Assembly: GCA_902782125.1 (NCBI GenBank) | Contig: CACZMA010000001.1 | Coordinates: 1-64,000, forward strand | Direction of reading: 5' to 3' | DNA length: 64,000 nucleotides | Origin: Oscillospiraceae bacterium | GTDB taxonomy: Bacteria > Bacillota > Clostridia > Saccharofermentanales > Saccharofermentanaceae | Shown here: piece after piece, positions 17,439 to 25,670 of the stretch | Numbering within the stretch: the stretch's first letter is position 1 | Layout: the number at the start of each line of letters is the position of its first letter | Notes under the pieces: model-generated | Seen by the model: the letters and a program-made list of their open reading frames with translations, nothing else | The model's database searches: none | What the model was told of the DNA's origin: nothing | Position numbers and translations under genes: made by a program

Positions 17439-19238
17439 TTATACTGGTGTTCCGTAACTTGTATCCAATGGTTTAACTATCATCTCACTAAAGAAGAGAT
17501 CTCTATCTACATATGGAGCCTGATCCTCAATCGGTCTGAATCCATATTTCCTCTTTCCGTAAGTGACAAGACCATTGTGCAGATCAACTTGTTCAGGATC
17601 GCACATTACTTCAATAATTGCAGGATTTGAATCAGAAACAAGCTCATCCAAACCACTCTCAATCTCATTGTAATCATTTACTTTTATATATTTAATTCCG
17701 AATGCTGCAGCAAGCTTTCCATAATCAGGAAAATCAAGACCATTAGAAGGATCAGTACCATATGACTTGCCTCTGAAATGGGCTTTCTGTCCGTGTCTGA
17801 CACCGGAATAACCGTTATTGTTGATAATTACGATCTTAATATTGCAATTGTTTCTTACCACGGTCTGTAATTCCTGAAGATTCATCATAAAAGAACCATC
17901 TCCTGTAACAGAGAAAACAGAATCATCAGTCAGAAACGATGCACCGATGGCAGCAGGCAGAGAATAACCCATCTCGCCCTGTGCTAAAGACGATAATGCA
18001 CGATTGCCTTTGCCAATACTACAACTACCTGCGGTTACAGCTCCTGTTAATCCTGCATCTGCAGTAACAATGGAATTAGGGCCGAAACGCTCAGACATCT
18101 TATTCAGGAAGTATTTAACATCTATGAGTTTAGTCTTATCGATATCAGCTGGATATAAAGGAAATACTTCCTTCCAGTGACGGCATTTATTTATCCATTC
18201 AGTGAATTCTTTATCAGGCTTCAATTCAAGAAGTTTATCGATGAATTTCTTTGCATCGCCGTGAATAAATGTATCAATATGAACACCTTTTTTAGAATGT
18301 TCAACTTCATCAATATCAACAACGATCGTTTTTGCTTCTCTGGCAAACTGTTCTCTCTCAGGACCCGTAACCTCTATAGCCAGTCTGCACCCTATTGAAA
18401 TAACAAGATCAGCATTTTGAACAATGAAATTGGCAAAACGGTTAGCTCCGCCAGCACCGACAACACCGAAATGAAGATTGCTGTCAGTCGAAATTATGTC
18501 ATAAGCAAATCTGGAGAAAACAACCGGTATGCGATACTTTTCAGCTAATTCATTAAAAACAGATACTGCACCTGCATTTCTGACGCCCTGACCAATCAAA
18601 AAGACCGGTCTTTCCGCCTTGTTGATCGAATCGACAGTTTCTTTAATTAGCAAATCAGAAATAAAAAGACTGTTGTCTTCTGCTTCATATCTCTTAAGCT
18701 TATCTTCGTTAACCATTGAATTCTGAATATTCAATGGAACATCGATCCAGACAGGGCCTTTTCTACCATGCTTTGCAAGGAAGATTGCCTTATCAAGATG
18801 ATAAGCTATCTCTTCTGCATCAGAGACCGTAACAGCATATTTCGTTATAGGCTTTACAATTGTCTCGATATCGGCTTCCTGAATGCCAACCTGTCTTAAT
18901 GGAAGTCCGGATGCTTTGACAGTCTGATCATAAGGCTGCTGACCTGATACAACTATCATGGGGATGCTGTCCTGCCAAGCATGAAGGATTCCAGTAAGGG
19001 TATTAGTACCGGCACAGCCTGTAGTAACAATACAAGCTCCAAAGTCATTATTCTGCAAAGAATACGTCAAAGCGGCCATAGCACAAGCCTGTTCATGATG
19101 CATTCCGATTCCTGTGATCTCTTCACTTCTTCTTAATGCATCCATTAAGTATACACACTGTCCGCCAGGAACATAGAAGATGTGCTTCACACCCTCCTCT
19201 GCAATCCGCTTTAATATATAATCTGCAACTCTCTGCAT
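17439..19238 (-). CDS. Thiamine-pyrophosphate enzyme, acetolactate-synthase-like
   Basis: This 599-residue enzyme has the three domains of the acetolactate synthase/pyruvate decarboxylase family. The catalytic Glu49 is in HHEQACAMAALTYS, and the TPP-Mg motif runs from GDGSFMMN to NNNGYSG. Such enzymes decarboxylate pyruvate or another 2-keto acid and add the two-carbon unit to an aldehyde or ketone; YerE does this to a keto sugar in yersiniose synthesis. With LuxC aldehyde producers beside it, acyloin formation on a pathway aldehyde is plausible. It overlaps the SDR stop by one base. No regulatory subunit gene is seen, which argues against branched amino-acid synthesis. Confidence 0.85.
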   Translation of the reverse strand: MQRVADYILKRIAEEGVKHIFYVPGGQCVYLMDALRRSEEITGIGMHHEQACAMAALTYSLQNNDFGACIVTTGCAGTNTLTGILHAWQDSIPMIVVSGQQPYDQTVKASGLPLRQVGIQEADIETIVKPITKYAVTVSDAEEIAYHLDKAIFLAKHGRKGPVWIDVPLNIQNSMVNEDKLKRYEAEDNSLFISDLLIKETVDSINKAERPVFLIGQGVRNAGAVSVFNELAEKYRIPVVFSRFAYDIISTDSNLHFGVVGAGGANRFANFIVQNADLVISIGCRLAIEVTGPEREQFAREAKTIVVDIDEVEHSKKGVHIDTFIHGDAKKFIDKLLELKPDKEFTEWINKCRHWKEVFPLYPADIDKTKLIDVKYFLNKMSERFGPNSIVTADAGLTGAVTAGSCSIGKGNRALSSLAQGEMGYSLPAAIGASFLTDDSVFSVTGDGSFMMNLQELQTVVRNNCNIKIVIINNNGYSGVRHGQKAHFRGKSYGTDPSNGLDFPDYGKLAAAFGIKYIKVNDYNEIESGLDELVSDSNPAIIEVMCDPEQVDLHNGLVTYGKRKYGFRPIEDQAPYVDRDLFFSEMIVKPLDTSYGTPV

Positions 19239-19978
19239 TACCTTAACCCTCCATCAACTCTCAAAACCTGCGCTGTAATAAAAGATGCTTTGTCTGAACT
19301 TAAGAAAGCAACTGCATCAGCAATCTCACGAGGTTCGCCTTTTCTCTTCATTATATTCATTGTAAGTGCAATTTTCTCGTCTTCTTCATTCATACTGTTG
19401 CCCATATCAGTTGCCGTAAGGCCTGGAGCAACAGCATTTACTCTGATGTTGTAAGGGCCGTATTCCAAAGCCAGACGCTTTACCTCACCAAGTATTGCAG
19501 CCTTGCTGGCGCTGTATTCGATATTCGCACCTCCATCAAAAGCCGCGGAAGATGAAATATAGACTATGCTTCCCTTCTTCTGACGCATCATGTTTCTGAC
19601 TATCAGCTGTGTTAAGAGCATTTGTGAGAACAAATTGATCTCAAATACTTCCTTTATTGTTTCCATCTTTGTCATAGCAAGAGAACTTAACGGAAGACCA
19701 ACTCCGGCATTGCAAACAAGAATATCAATCGGTACCTTAGTTGCTAAAATCTGTTTTGCAGCTGCTTTTACGGCTTCTTCATCACTAAGATCAGCGTATA
19801 CAGGGGTGATGTTGACACCATACTTTTGGCTCAATTCATCTTTTATGGAATTAAACTTCTCGGATTCTTGTCTGACAACGGCATAGACATCAGCGCCGTT
19901 CTCAGCAAAATTCTCTAAAATCGCTTTGCCAATTCCTCTATTGCATCCTGTAATTACAGCTGTTTTTCCTTTTAACAT
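19238..19978 (-). CDS. Short-chain dehydrogenase/reductase (FabG-like)
   Basis: This 246-residue classical SDR has the cofactor motif TGCNRGIGKA, the NAG motif in LVCNAGVG, a catalytic Ser in YISSSA and YSASKAA with Tyr and Lys, and the C-terminal VLRVDGGLR. The start at 19978 follows AGGAGA by seven bases; an upstream in-frame ATG lies in luxC. It may reduce the carbonyl made by the adjacent TPP enzyme. A related SDR sits beside the transketolase genes. Confidence 0.9.
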   Translation of the reverse strand: MLKGKTAVITGCNRGIGKAILENFAENGADVYAVVRQESEKFNSIKDELSQKYGVNITPVYADLSDEEAVKAAAKQILATKVPIDILVCNAGVGLPLSSLAMTKMETIKEVFEINLFSQMLLTQLIVRNMMRQKKGSIVYISSSAAFDGGANIEYSASKAAILGEVKRLALEYGPYNIRVNAVAPGLTATDMGNSMNEEDEKIALTMNIMKRKGEPREIADAVAFLSSDKASFITAQVLRVDGGLR

Positions 19979-19995
19979 TGAACCGTCTCCTAAGT

Positions 19996-21225
19996 TTACT
20001 TCTCGTATATGTATACTATTCTGGACATGTTTTCTATCATCTTGAAACCGTCCCAAACAAATTCCAATCCCATCGTATCACCGATATCTACCACGCGGTC
20101 AATACCTCTGACACCTTTTCCCATCAGGAAAGAAACTACATCCTTCTTCTCTATTCCAAGCACCGCTATCGTCTGACAGGTCTTGTTAAATATAGGCAAA
20201 ATATCGTCCAAACAGGTTGCTGTATATTGATAGAAATATCCGCTGTTCATCTTATAATCCATTATCGTCTCTGAATCTAAAACCAAAGAAGGGATATCGA
20301 TTACCATAAGTCGGTTATCAGCAGATATATCTTCTCTGATCCTGACGCCTTCCATCTTCATGGAGATCTCAGTAAACGTGGACAGCTTATCAATAACCTG
20401 CACAGGCTGAATATCATATCTGCTCTTTACCTCTTCATTAAGTGCATTCCAAAAAGAAGTTTTAGCAACTTCATTCTCACCAAGCCAGATAACTATTCTA
20501 GGTGAACTGCAGGCATTTTGATCGGAGTAATATGTATCTGTATAGAACTTTTTAGCTATCTCGAAAGGATCTTCCTCAAGATATTTCTCAGAATCGATAA
20601 TTGCAACTGAATATCTGTCAGCGAAACACATCTCTATCGCTCTTGGAGGAATAGGATATTTTCTTATCTGGGCAATAGTATTGTTACCACCCCAGATTAT
20701 TCTTACATCACATATACTGGAAAGGAACGCCGTAATCTCATCACTATGCTCATATCTGATAATACAGATATAATCTCTCATTTTTGAGTAATCTTCCTTT
20801 GTGAGCACTCTGTTAATTGCATCGCAAATGATACTTACTTCAACAAACTCTTTGTTTGATACACGGATAATCGTTATATTTCCGGCAAGCAAAGATGATG
20901 TCATTGAAACAGCAAAATTAACAGGGACATTAGAAGGTGCAATATGGAAAGCGACTCCTCTTCCAAGTCTGAATTCATTAAGATTATATTTCTGCTTTTC
21001 CTTTTCGAGCGAAGCTTTACGTATCCAATATGCAAAAGACATTACGTCAACATGTTCTCTTATGTTAGGAATAAACAACAGTTCTTTAGAAAGTTCTGCA
21101 AGAAAACTGACAGCGATATCAGAAAACATCGGAAGAGCCGGAATCTCTCCAGACTTTTCAAGGATACTGACATCTCCTGTCAGATACTTAATTCTTTCTT
21201 TCAAGTTTATCTGCATATGTATCAC
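19996..21225 (-). CDS. LuxC-like acyl reductase, stand-alone
   Basis: This protein of up to 409 residues would reduce an enzyme-bound or CoA-bound acyl group to an aldehyde with NADPH. It shows GRGVAFHIAPSNV, VRIIWGGNNTIAQIR and the acyl-binding Cys239 in SDQNACSSPR, all as in LuxC. Two starts are possible: GTG at 21225 with AGAGG five bases before it, or ATG at 21216. Either start lies inside the end of luxE (29-38 bases overlap). It is paralogous to the C-terminal half of the fused protein at 8991-11306. Confidence 0.88.
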   Translation of the reverse strand: MIHMQINLKERIKYLTGDVSILEKSGEIPALPMFSDIAVSFLAELSKELLFIPNIREHVDVMSFAYWIRKASLEKEKQKYNLNEFRLGRGVAFHIAPSNVPVNFAVSMTSSLLAGNITIIRVSNKEFVEVSIICDAINRVLTKEDYSKMRDYICIIRYEHSDEITAFLSSICDVRIIWGGNNTIAQIRKYPIPPRAIEMCFADRYSVAIIDSEKYLEEDPFEIAKKFYTDTYYSDQNACSSPRIVIWLGENEVAKTSFWNALNEEVKSRYDIQPVQVIDKLSTFTEISMKMEGVRIREDISADNRLMVIDIPSLVLDSETIMDYKMNSGYFYQYTATCLDDILPIFNKTCQTIAVLGIEKKDVVSFLMGKGVRGIDRVVDIGDTMGLEFVWDGFKMIENMSRIVYIYEK

Positions 21226-22279
21226 TGCAACCTCTAATCTCTGCGCTCTTTATCCTGCCCAATATTTGAATATACTTTCCCTTTCTTCCGCACGGACAAT
21301 CGTCTTCTCCTAATACGACACCTTCATCTTCTGTCAGTAATGAATGGCCGGGATAGGAATGAGGTAAAACAGATACGACTTGTATGAGACCTTTCTCGCC
21401 GTTCTTCTTAACTGAAAAATCTATCGGATCTCTAATGATCACATCAGAATAAATGCTCGCATGAAGATGTCCGCACTCACATTCCGCATAGATACATCCG
21501 GTCTGTTCGACCATACCATAATGATCAAGAAAATGATTGATACCAAATATCTCTTTAATCTTCTGCTTGAATACCTCTTGCGAAACACTGTCTGATATCA
21601 GTTTTTTCCATCCGCCACCGGTCATAAGAAAAGCTTCTGAAAGATCATATTTTGAAAAGTCCAATGCTTTTGAATTCAAATACAGACTCTGCCATACAAT
21701 GAAAGTAAATCCAAAGATAATAAATCTCTGACCACTGTACTTTTCAAGAAATTCCTTAACTATATCAACATTAAGTGTCATATCATCGTTCAATGCATAT
21801 ATCATCTCACGGGCAACAACTTGAAGTCCGATGATTGCAGCACCTCTGGCAGAAAAAGAGTCTCTATTCCTAACTGTTGCTTTTGAATCTATTACAAGAA
21901 TCGGAAGTCTCTTCTTTCCCCAATAGTCACCAAGGATCTTTACCATCGCCTTTTGCTGGATCAATGCAGTCTCTTTATCTACAAAAATCTTGGAAACACG
22001 CTGACCAGTTGTTCCAGAAGAAGTCATCGTCTTAAACACCTCTTCTCTAGGAATGCTCAAAAGATCAATATCTTTAAAAGTTCTGACAGGGAAAAACGGA
22101 ATATCCTTCGGTGATTTAACTGCATCAGGATCGAAACTAACAGCATTCAGGAAATTCGAATAGCTTTTACATCTTCCCTTATGAAAAGACGTCAACTCCA
22201 ACAGTTCTTTCATAAGGAGCTTTCTTTTTTCTTCTTTACCCAATTCATATGGCTGTAACTCATAGAAACTTTCAATCAT
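21188..22279 (-). CDS. LuxE-like acyl-protein synthetase, stand-alone
   Basis: This 363-residue protein should adenylate a carboxylic acid and hold the acyl group as a thioester for LuxC. It has the adenylation loop MTSSGTTGQRVSK, LDHYGMVEQTGCIY and a cysteine-rich stretch (CECGHLH, CPCGRKG). Cys351 in IRGCSDTY lies twelve residues from the C-terminus, at the place of the acylated Cys in bacterial LuxE. The ATG at 22279 overlaps the transketolase stop by eight bases. It is closely similar to the N-terminal half of the fused LuxEC. Confidence 0.87.
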   Translation of the reverse strand: MIESFYELQPYELGKEEKRKLLMKELLELTSFHKGRCKSYSNFLNAVSFDPDAVKSPKDIPFFPVRTFKDIDLLSIPREEVFKTMTSSGTTGQRVSKIFVDKETALIQQKAMVKILGDYWGKKRLPILVIDSKATVRNRDSFSARGAAIIGLQVVAREMIYALNDDMTLNVDIVKEFLEKYSGQRFIIFGFTFIVWQSLYLNSKALDFSKYDLSEAFLMTGGGWKKLISDSVSQEVFKQKIKEIFGINHFLDHYGMVEQTGCIYAECECGHLHASIYSDVIIRDPIDFSVKKNGEKGLIQVVSVLPHSYPGHSLLTEDEGVVLGEDDCPCGRKGKYIQILGRIKSAEIRGCSDTYADKLERKN

Positions 22280-23273
22280 TGCATTCAACCATAATTCTGT
22301 CAGCAATCTTTTCCGGACTTAAGCCCGCTTCATCAAGAACAAAATTCTGGGAACCGGCAGGCAGGAATGTATCGTTAAATCCGATAAAAACCTGTCGCGG
22401 TGCTTTATTCTTAGTAGCCTTATATTCAGCAACAGCGCTGCCCATTCCGCCAATTATGTTATGCTCTTCAACCGTCACGACAAGATCATACTCGCTGAAA
22501 ATCTTATTAAGACCATCCTTATCTACAGGTTTGATCGTATGCATATTAAACACAGAAAACTCAGCATTAACAGATTCATCGCTCTCCAACATCTCAACTG
22601 CACTCATAGCACGGGAAACCATAAGACCGGTTGCTATTACAGCAACTTTCTTCTTGGAAGCGTCAGGCATACAATCTTTAAGACAAACCAATCTGCCGGG
22701 GATAAATTCATAATCTTCTTTATAAACCACAGGACAGTTCAAGCCTCCGCTTAAACGGATATACATCGGCTTATCGCAAGATGCTGCATATTCCGCTACT
22801 TTTATAGCTTCCAGACTATCCGCAGGAGAAAAGACCATAATGTTGGGCAAGGCTCTTGTAAATGCCAAATCTTCAGTTGCCCAATGGGAAACACCTGACT
22901 TTGCAGCAACAACGCCTGCCGCAGAACCTATGATCTTGATATTAAGTCCAAGGTGAGATAAGTGCTGTCTGACATGTTCCAAACTTCTTACAGCAATAAA
23001 CGAAGCATAAGTTGTGGCAAATACTATATCACCGTCCATAGCCAGACCCGCTGCAATGCCGATCATATTCTGTTCAGCTATTCCAACATTCAGAAATTTA
23101 TCCGGATGAGCCGCTCTGAATCTGTCCATTCCCGAAAGAAGCGCCAGATCAGCTGTAAGGAGTTTAAGATTATCATGGTCCTCTGCTATATCAGGCATGG
23201 CAATGGAAAAGAATGAACCTCTCTGTCCAAGTCTCGACCAAGTCTTTATGTTTATTGGTGTTACATTGATCAT
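22272..23273 (-). CDS. Transketolase, C-terminal subunit
   Basis: This 333-residue protein holds the pyrimidine-binding and C-terminal domains of a split transketolase. The catalytic Glu lies in NVGIAEQNMIGIAAGLA, followed by TYASFIAVRSLEHVRQ and the C-terminal ETVEEH-like segment VVTVEEHNIIGGMGSAV. It overlaps the N-terminal subunit gene by four bases (ATGA). Embedded between an SDR and luxE, it is more likely a pathway-specific ketol transferase than the pentose-phosphate enzyme. Confidence 0.9.
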   Translation of the reverse strand: MINVTPINIKTWSRLGQRGSFFSIAMPDIAEDHDNLKLLTADLALLSGMDRFRAAHPDKFLNVGIAEQNMIGIAAGLAMDGDIVFATTYASFIAVRSLEHVRQHLSHLGLNIKIIGSAAGVVAAKSGVSHWATEDLAFTRALPNIMVFSPADSLEAIKVAEYAASCDKPMYIRLSGGLNCPVVYKEDYEFIPGRLVCLKDCMPDASKKKVAVIATGLMVSRAMSAVEMLESDESVNAEFSVFNMHTIKPVDKDGLNKIFSEYDLVVTVEEHNIIGGMGSAVAEYKATKNKAPRQVFIGFNDTFLPAGSQNFVLDEAGLSPEKIADRIMVECND

Positions 23274-24106
23274 TGTTTCTCTCCCAACAATTCTGCTCTG
23301 GCCAATTCGTACTCAGCCTGAGACAACCTGTGATGATGCCATTCAGGTTTGTTTTCAATGAAAGAAACACCCTTGCCCTTCACTGTATCAGCAATGATTA
23401 CATGAGGTTTTCCCTTAGAATCCTCTGCAAATGCCTTAAGAAGATCCAGTGTATCATGTCCGTTGCATTCAGAGACGAACCAATTAAAACTATTGAATTT
23501 ATCTGCAAGATTCTCAATCGCCATTACAGATTCGGTATCACCGTCATATGACAAATGATTTCTGTCAATAATGGCTACAAGATTATCAAGCTTATAATGT
23601 GCACCGGACATCAAAGCTTCCCAAATAGAACCTTCGTTAAGCTCTCCGTCACCCATCAAGATATAAATCTTATTGCCTCTATTCTTTTCTTTAGAACTCA
23701 ATGCAAGACCAACTCCAACTGAAATAGCCATACCAAGACTTCCACCTGAATATTCAAGACCAATTTCCTGTCTTTGCGGATATCCAGTTAACCGTCCACC
23801 GTCTTTTTGAAATTCAAGAATCTCTTCATGCGAAATTAAACCTGCATGAGCCAAAGCAGGGATATGAGAAAGAACACAGTGATTCTTGCTGGGGATAAAC
23901 CTGTCGCGATCAGGATTCAAAGGATCATCAACATCAAGATGCAAAACCTCACCATATAATACTGACATTATCTCAACACAAGAGAGGCTGCCGCCCAAGT
24001 GAGATCCGTTATTTCCGGATGCAAGAGCCATATCCATTGCATCCAACCGGATACGCAAAGACATCTCAGCTAATCTCTTTGCATTTTCTTCAGATACATT
24101 AATCAT
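23270..24106 (-). CDS. Transketolase, N-terminal subunit
   Basis: This 278-residue protein carries the TPP-phosphate-binding domain of transketolase: GNNGSHLGGSLSCVEIM near the start and the motif from GDGELNEGSIWEAL to IIDRNHLSYDG. With the C-terminal subunit it would transfer two-carbon ketol groups between sugars or onto aldehydes. I chose the ATG at 24106 with AGAGG just before it; a TTG at 24124 overlapping the SDR stop is the alternative. Confidence 0.9.
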   Translation of the reverse strand: MINVSEENAKRLAEMSLRIRLDAMDMALASGNNGSHLGGSLSCVEIMSVLYGEVLHLDVDDPLNPDRDRFIPSKNHCVLSHIPALAHAGLISHEEILEFQKDGGRLTGYPQRQEIGLEYSGGSLGMAISVGVGLALSSKEKNRGNKIYILMGDGELNEGSIWEALMSGAHYKLDNLVAIIDRNHLSYDGDTESVMAIENLADKFNSFNWFVSECNGHDTLDLLKAFAEDSKGKPHVIIADTVKGKGVSFIENKPEWHHHRLSQAEYELARAELLGEKQ

Positions 24107-24120
24107 TCGCCTCTTATCGA

Positions 24121-24879
24121 TCAAACTCTGCCACCATCCAATATCAATATCTGACCCGTCATGTAAGCTGCATCATCAGACGCGATATATAACGCTGCTT
24201 TTGCGATTTCTTCAGTTTTTCCCATACGAGAAATACTCATTCTATTGAGGACTTTCTGAAGTTCCTCCTCAGATTTGTAATTTCCCATTTCTGTATCAAC
24301 CAGACCTGGCGCAATTCCATTGACTCTGATATTGTATTGCCCTAACTCTCTTGCCACCGACTTGGTTATCCAAATCAGCGACGCTTTACTGGAACCATAA
24401 GCCAGATAACCGGGAGATGTCTCGATCCCGCCAACGGAACACATATTTATTATGCAACCGGACTTCTGTCTCATCATTATCCTTGAAACAAGTTGCATTA
24501 TAAGTACAGGAGCAAATACATTAACCTGATAAACTTCTCTCATCTTGTCCGTAGAAGTCATTGTCATAAGAGCACCATATGCAATTCCGGCATTGTTGAC
24601 AAGAACATCTATCGGCTTTTTGTAATTTATTATCGTCTTTATACCCTTCTTAATCTCATCTTCACTCATCAGATCAAAATAGACAGGTATCAGTTCTGTA
24701 CCTGTAGATGAAGAAAGATTCTTAAGGAATGACTCAAATTCAGTATTCTCTGATCTGGCGCAGGCAAACACATCATATCCGGCAGTAGCAAATGCTTCTA
24801 CCATAGCTCTGCCGATACCTCTGTTAGCACCAGTAATAATCGCGGTTCCGGCTCTCTTGCTGATTCCGTCGTTATTCAT
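24121..24879 (-). CDS. Short-chain dehydrogenase/reductase (FabG-like)
   Basis: This 252-residue classical SDR has TGANRGIGRAMVEAF, LVNNAGIAYG, the catalytic Ser in NMCSVGG and YGSSKASL with the Tyr and Lys pair, ending in GQILILDGGRV. It resembles the SDR at 19238-19978 and precedes the transketolase pair just as that one precedes the TPP enzyme, suggesting that each thiamine enzyme has its own reductase. A GAAGG site lies rather far (12 bases) from the ATG. Confidence 0.9.
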   Translation of the reverse strand: MNNDGISKRAGTAIITGANRGIGRAMVEAFATAGYDVFACARSENTEFESFLKNLSSSTGTELIPVYFDLMSEDEIKKGIKTIINYKKPIDVLVNNAGIAYGALMTMTSTDKMREVYQVNVFAPVLIMQLVSRIMMRQKSGCIINMCSVGGIETSPGYLAYGSSKASLIWITKSVARELGQYNIRVNGIAPGLVDTEMGNYKSEEELQKVLNRMSISRMGKTEEIAKAALYIASDDAAYMTGQILILDGGRV

Positions 24880-24914
24880 CAATATAAATAACCTTCATAA
24901 GAATATTATTTAAA

Positions 24915-25250
24915 TCATAAATTATAGATAATTATACCACATACAATAAACAACGAACCAATGACCATCCTTGGTGTTATCTTCTCTTTAAGGAAAATGA
25001 AGCTTAAAACAGGTATATAAATATATCCGGCAGATTCCAAAAGTGTACCTAATGTGAGTGGAACACCTTTATAAGCGTACATCGTAAGCAAAGTTGAGAG
25101 AATGAATATAGAGTAAGCTCCGATAACTCTGACATTCAGATATTCCTTTATGACACTGTCGTATTTTTTTACAGCGCTCTTTTTAAGAATTATCTGAGCA
25201 ATGGAAGATATAAAAACAGAAATCAGAAAAATAAGGATGAACTTAAGCAT
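24915..25250 (-). CDS. SMR/EamA-type small membrane protein, second of pair
   Basis: This 111-residue protein has four predicted transmembrane helices (for example MLKFILIFLISVFISSIAQI and VIGAYSIFILSTLLTMYAY) and the PLTLGTLLES...FLKEKITPRM pattern of EamA/SMR transporters. It overlaps the preceding SMR gene by eight bases. Paired small proteins of this type act as ArnE/ArnF-like flippases for undecaprenyl-phosphate sugars, which fits the GT2 enzyme in the operon. An upstream ATG at 25298 lies inside the partner gene and is unlikely to be used. Confidence 0.78.
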   Translation of the reverse strand: MLKFILIFLISVFISSIAQIILKKSAVKKYDSVIKEYLNVRVIGAYSIFILSTLLTMYAYKGVPLTLGTLLESAGYIYIPVLSFIFLKEKITPRMVIGSLFIVCGIIIYNL

Positions 25251-25647
25251 GGTTTGCGTTCTCCTCATTCTTTGTCTTCTTACTCTCCTTGATCTCACCG
25301 AAAATAAAAATGTACACGCCGATAAGTACTAAAATAGCTCCGGTGACCATTTTCCAAGTGAGTTCTTCATTGAAGAAAGCCATTCCCCAAATTATTCCGT
25401 AAATGATACCTATTCCTTTACAGGCGTATGCAATAACAAGAGAAATTTTCTTCAAAACCTGCTGCCAAAGGATAGCATAGATAAAAAGGATAAGGATCAA
25501 AGCTCCGTAGAAGACAAAAAAATTAAACGATAAGAATTCCTGTCTTCCTGCCATTTTGGAACAAACTGCGCCAAAAGACACGATAAATAAAGCTACCTGA
25601 AGGAGAATAAAAGCTCCTAAACTGAATTTAATCTTATCTTCACTCAC
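25243..25647 (-). CDS. SMR/EamA-type small membrane protein, first of pair
   Basis: This 134-residue protein has four transmembrane helices (about residues 12-30, 42-62, 70-88 and 98-116) and a charged tail. VIAYACKGIGIIYGIIWG and FFNEELTWKMVTGAILVLIGV match the EamA/SMR pattern. With its overlapping partner it probably forms a heterodimer that flips a lipid-linked sugar. Drug efflux is possible for the fold but less likely in this context. Confidence 0.77.
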   Translation of the reverse strand: MSEDKIKFSLGAFILLQVALFIVSFGAVCSKMAGRQEFLSFNFFVFYGALILILFIYAILWQQVLKKISLVIAYACKGIGIIYGIIWGMAFFNEELTWKMVTGAILVLIGVYIFIFGEIKESKKTKNEENANHA

Positions 25648-25670
25648 AAAAAGACGCCCTCAAGACTAAC

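Noticed and set aside
17439-19238. Acetolactate synthase for branched-chain amino acids
   Set aside because: No ilvN, ilvC or other ilv gene is near, and the gene is embedded in a sugar-type operon between an SDR and a glycosyltransferase.
8991-22279. A bioluminescence lux operon
   Set aside because: LuxE and LuxC homologues are present, but no luciferase (luxA, luxB) or luxD gene is found, and the neighbours are sugar enzymes.
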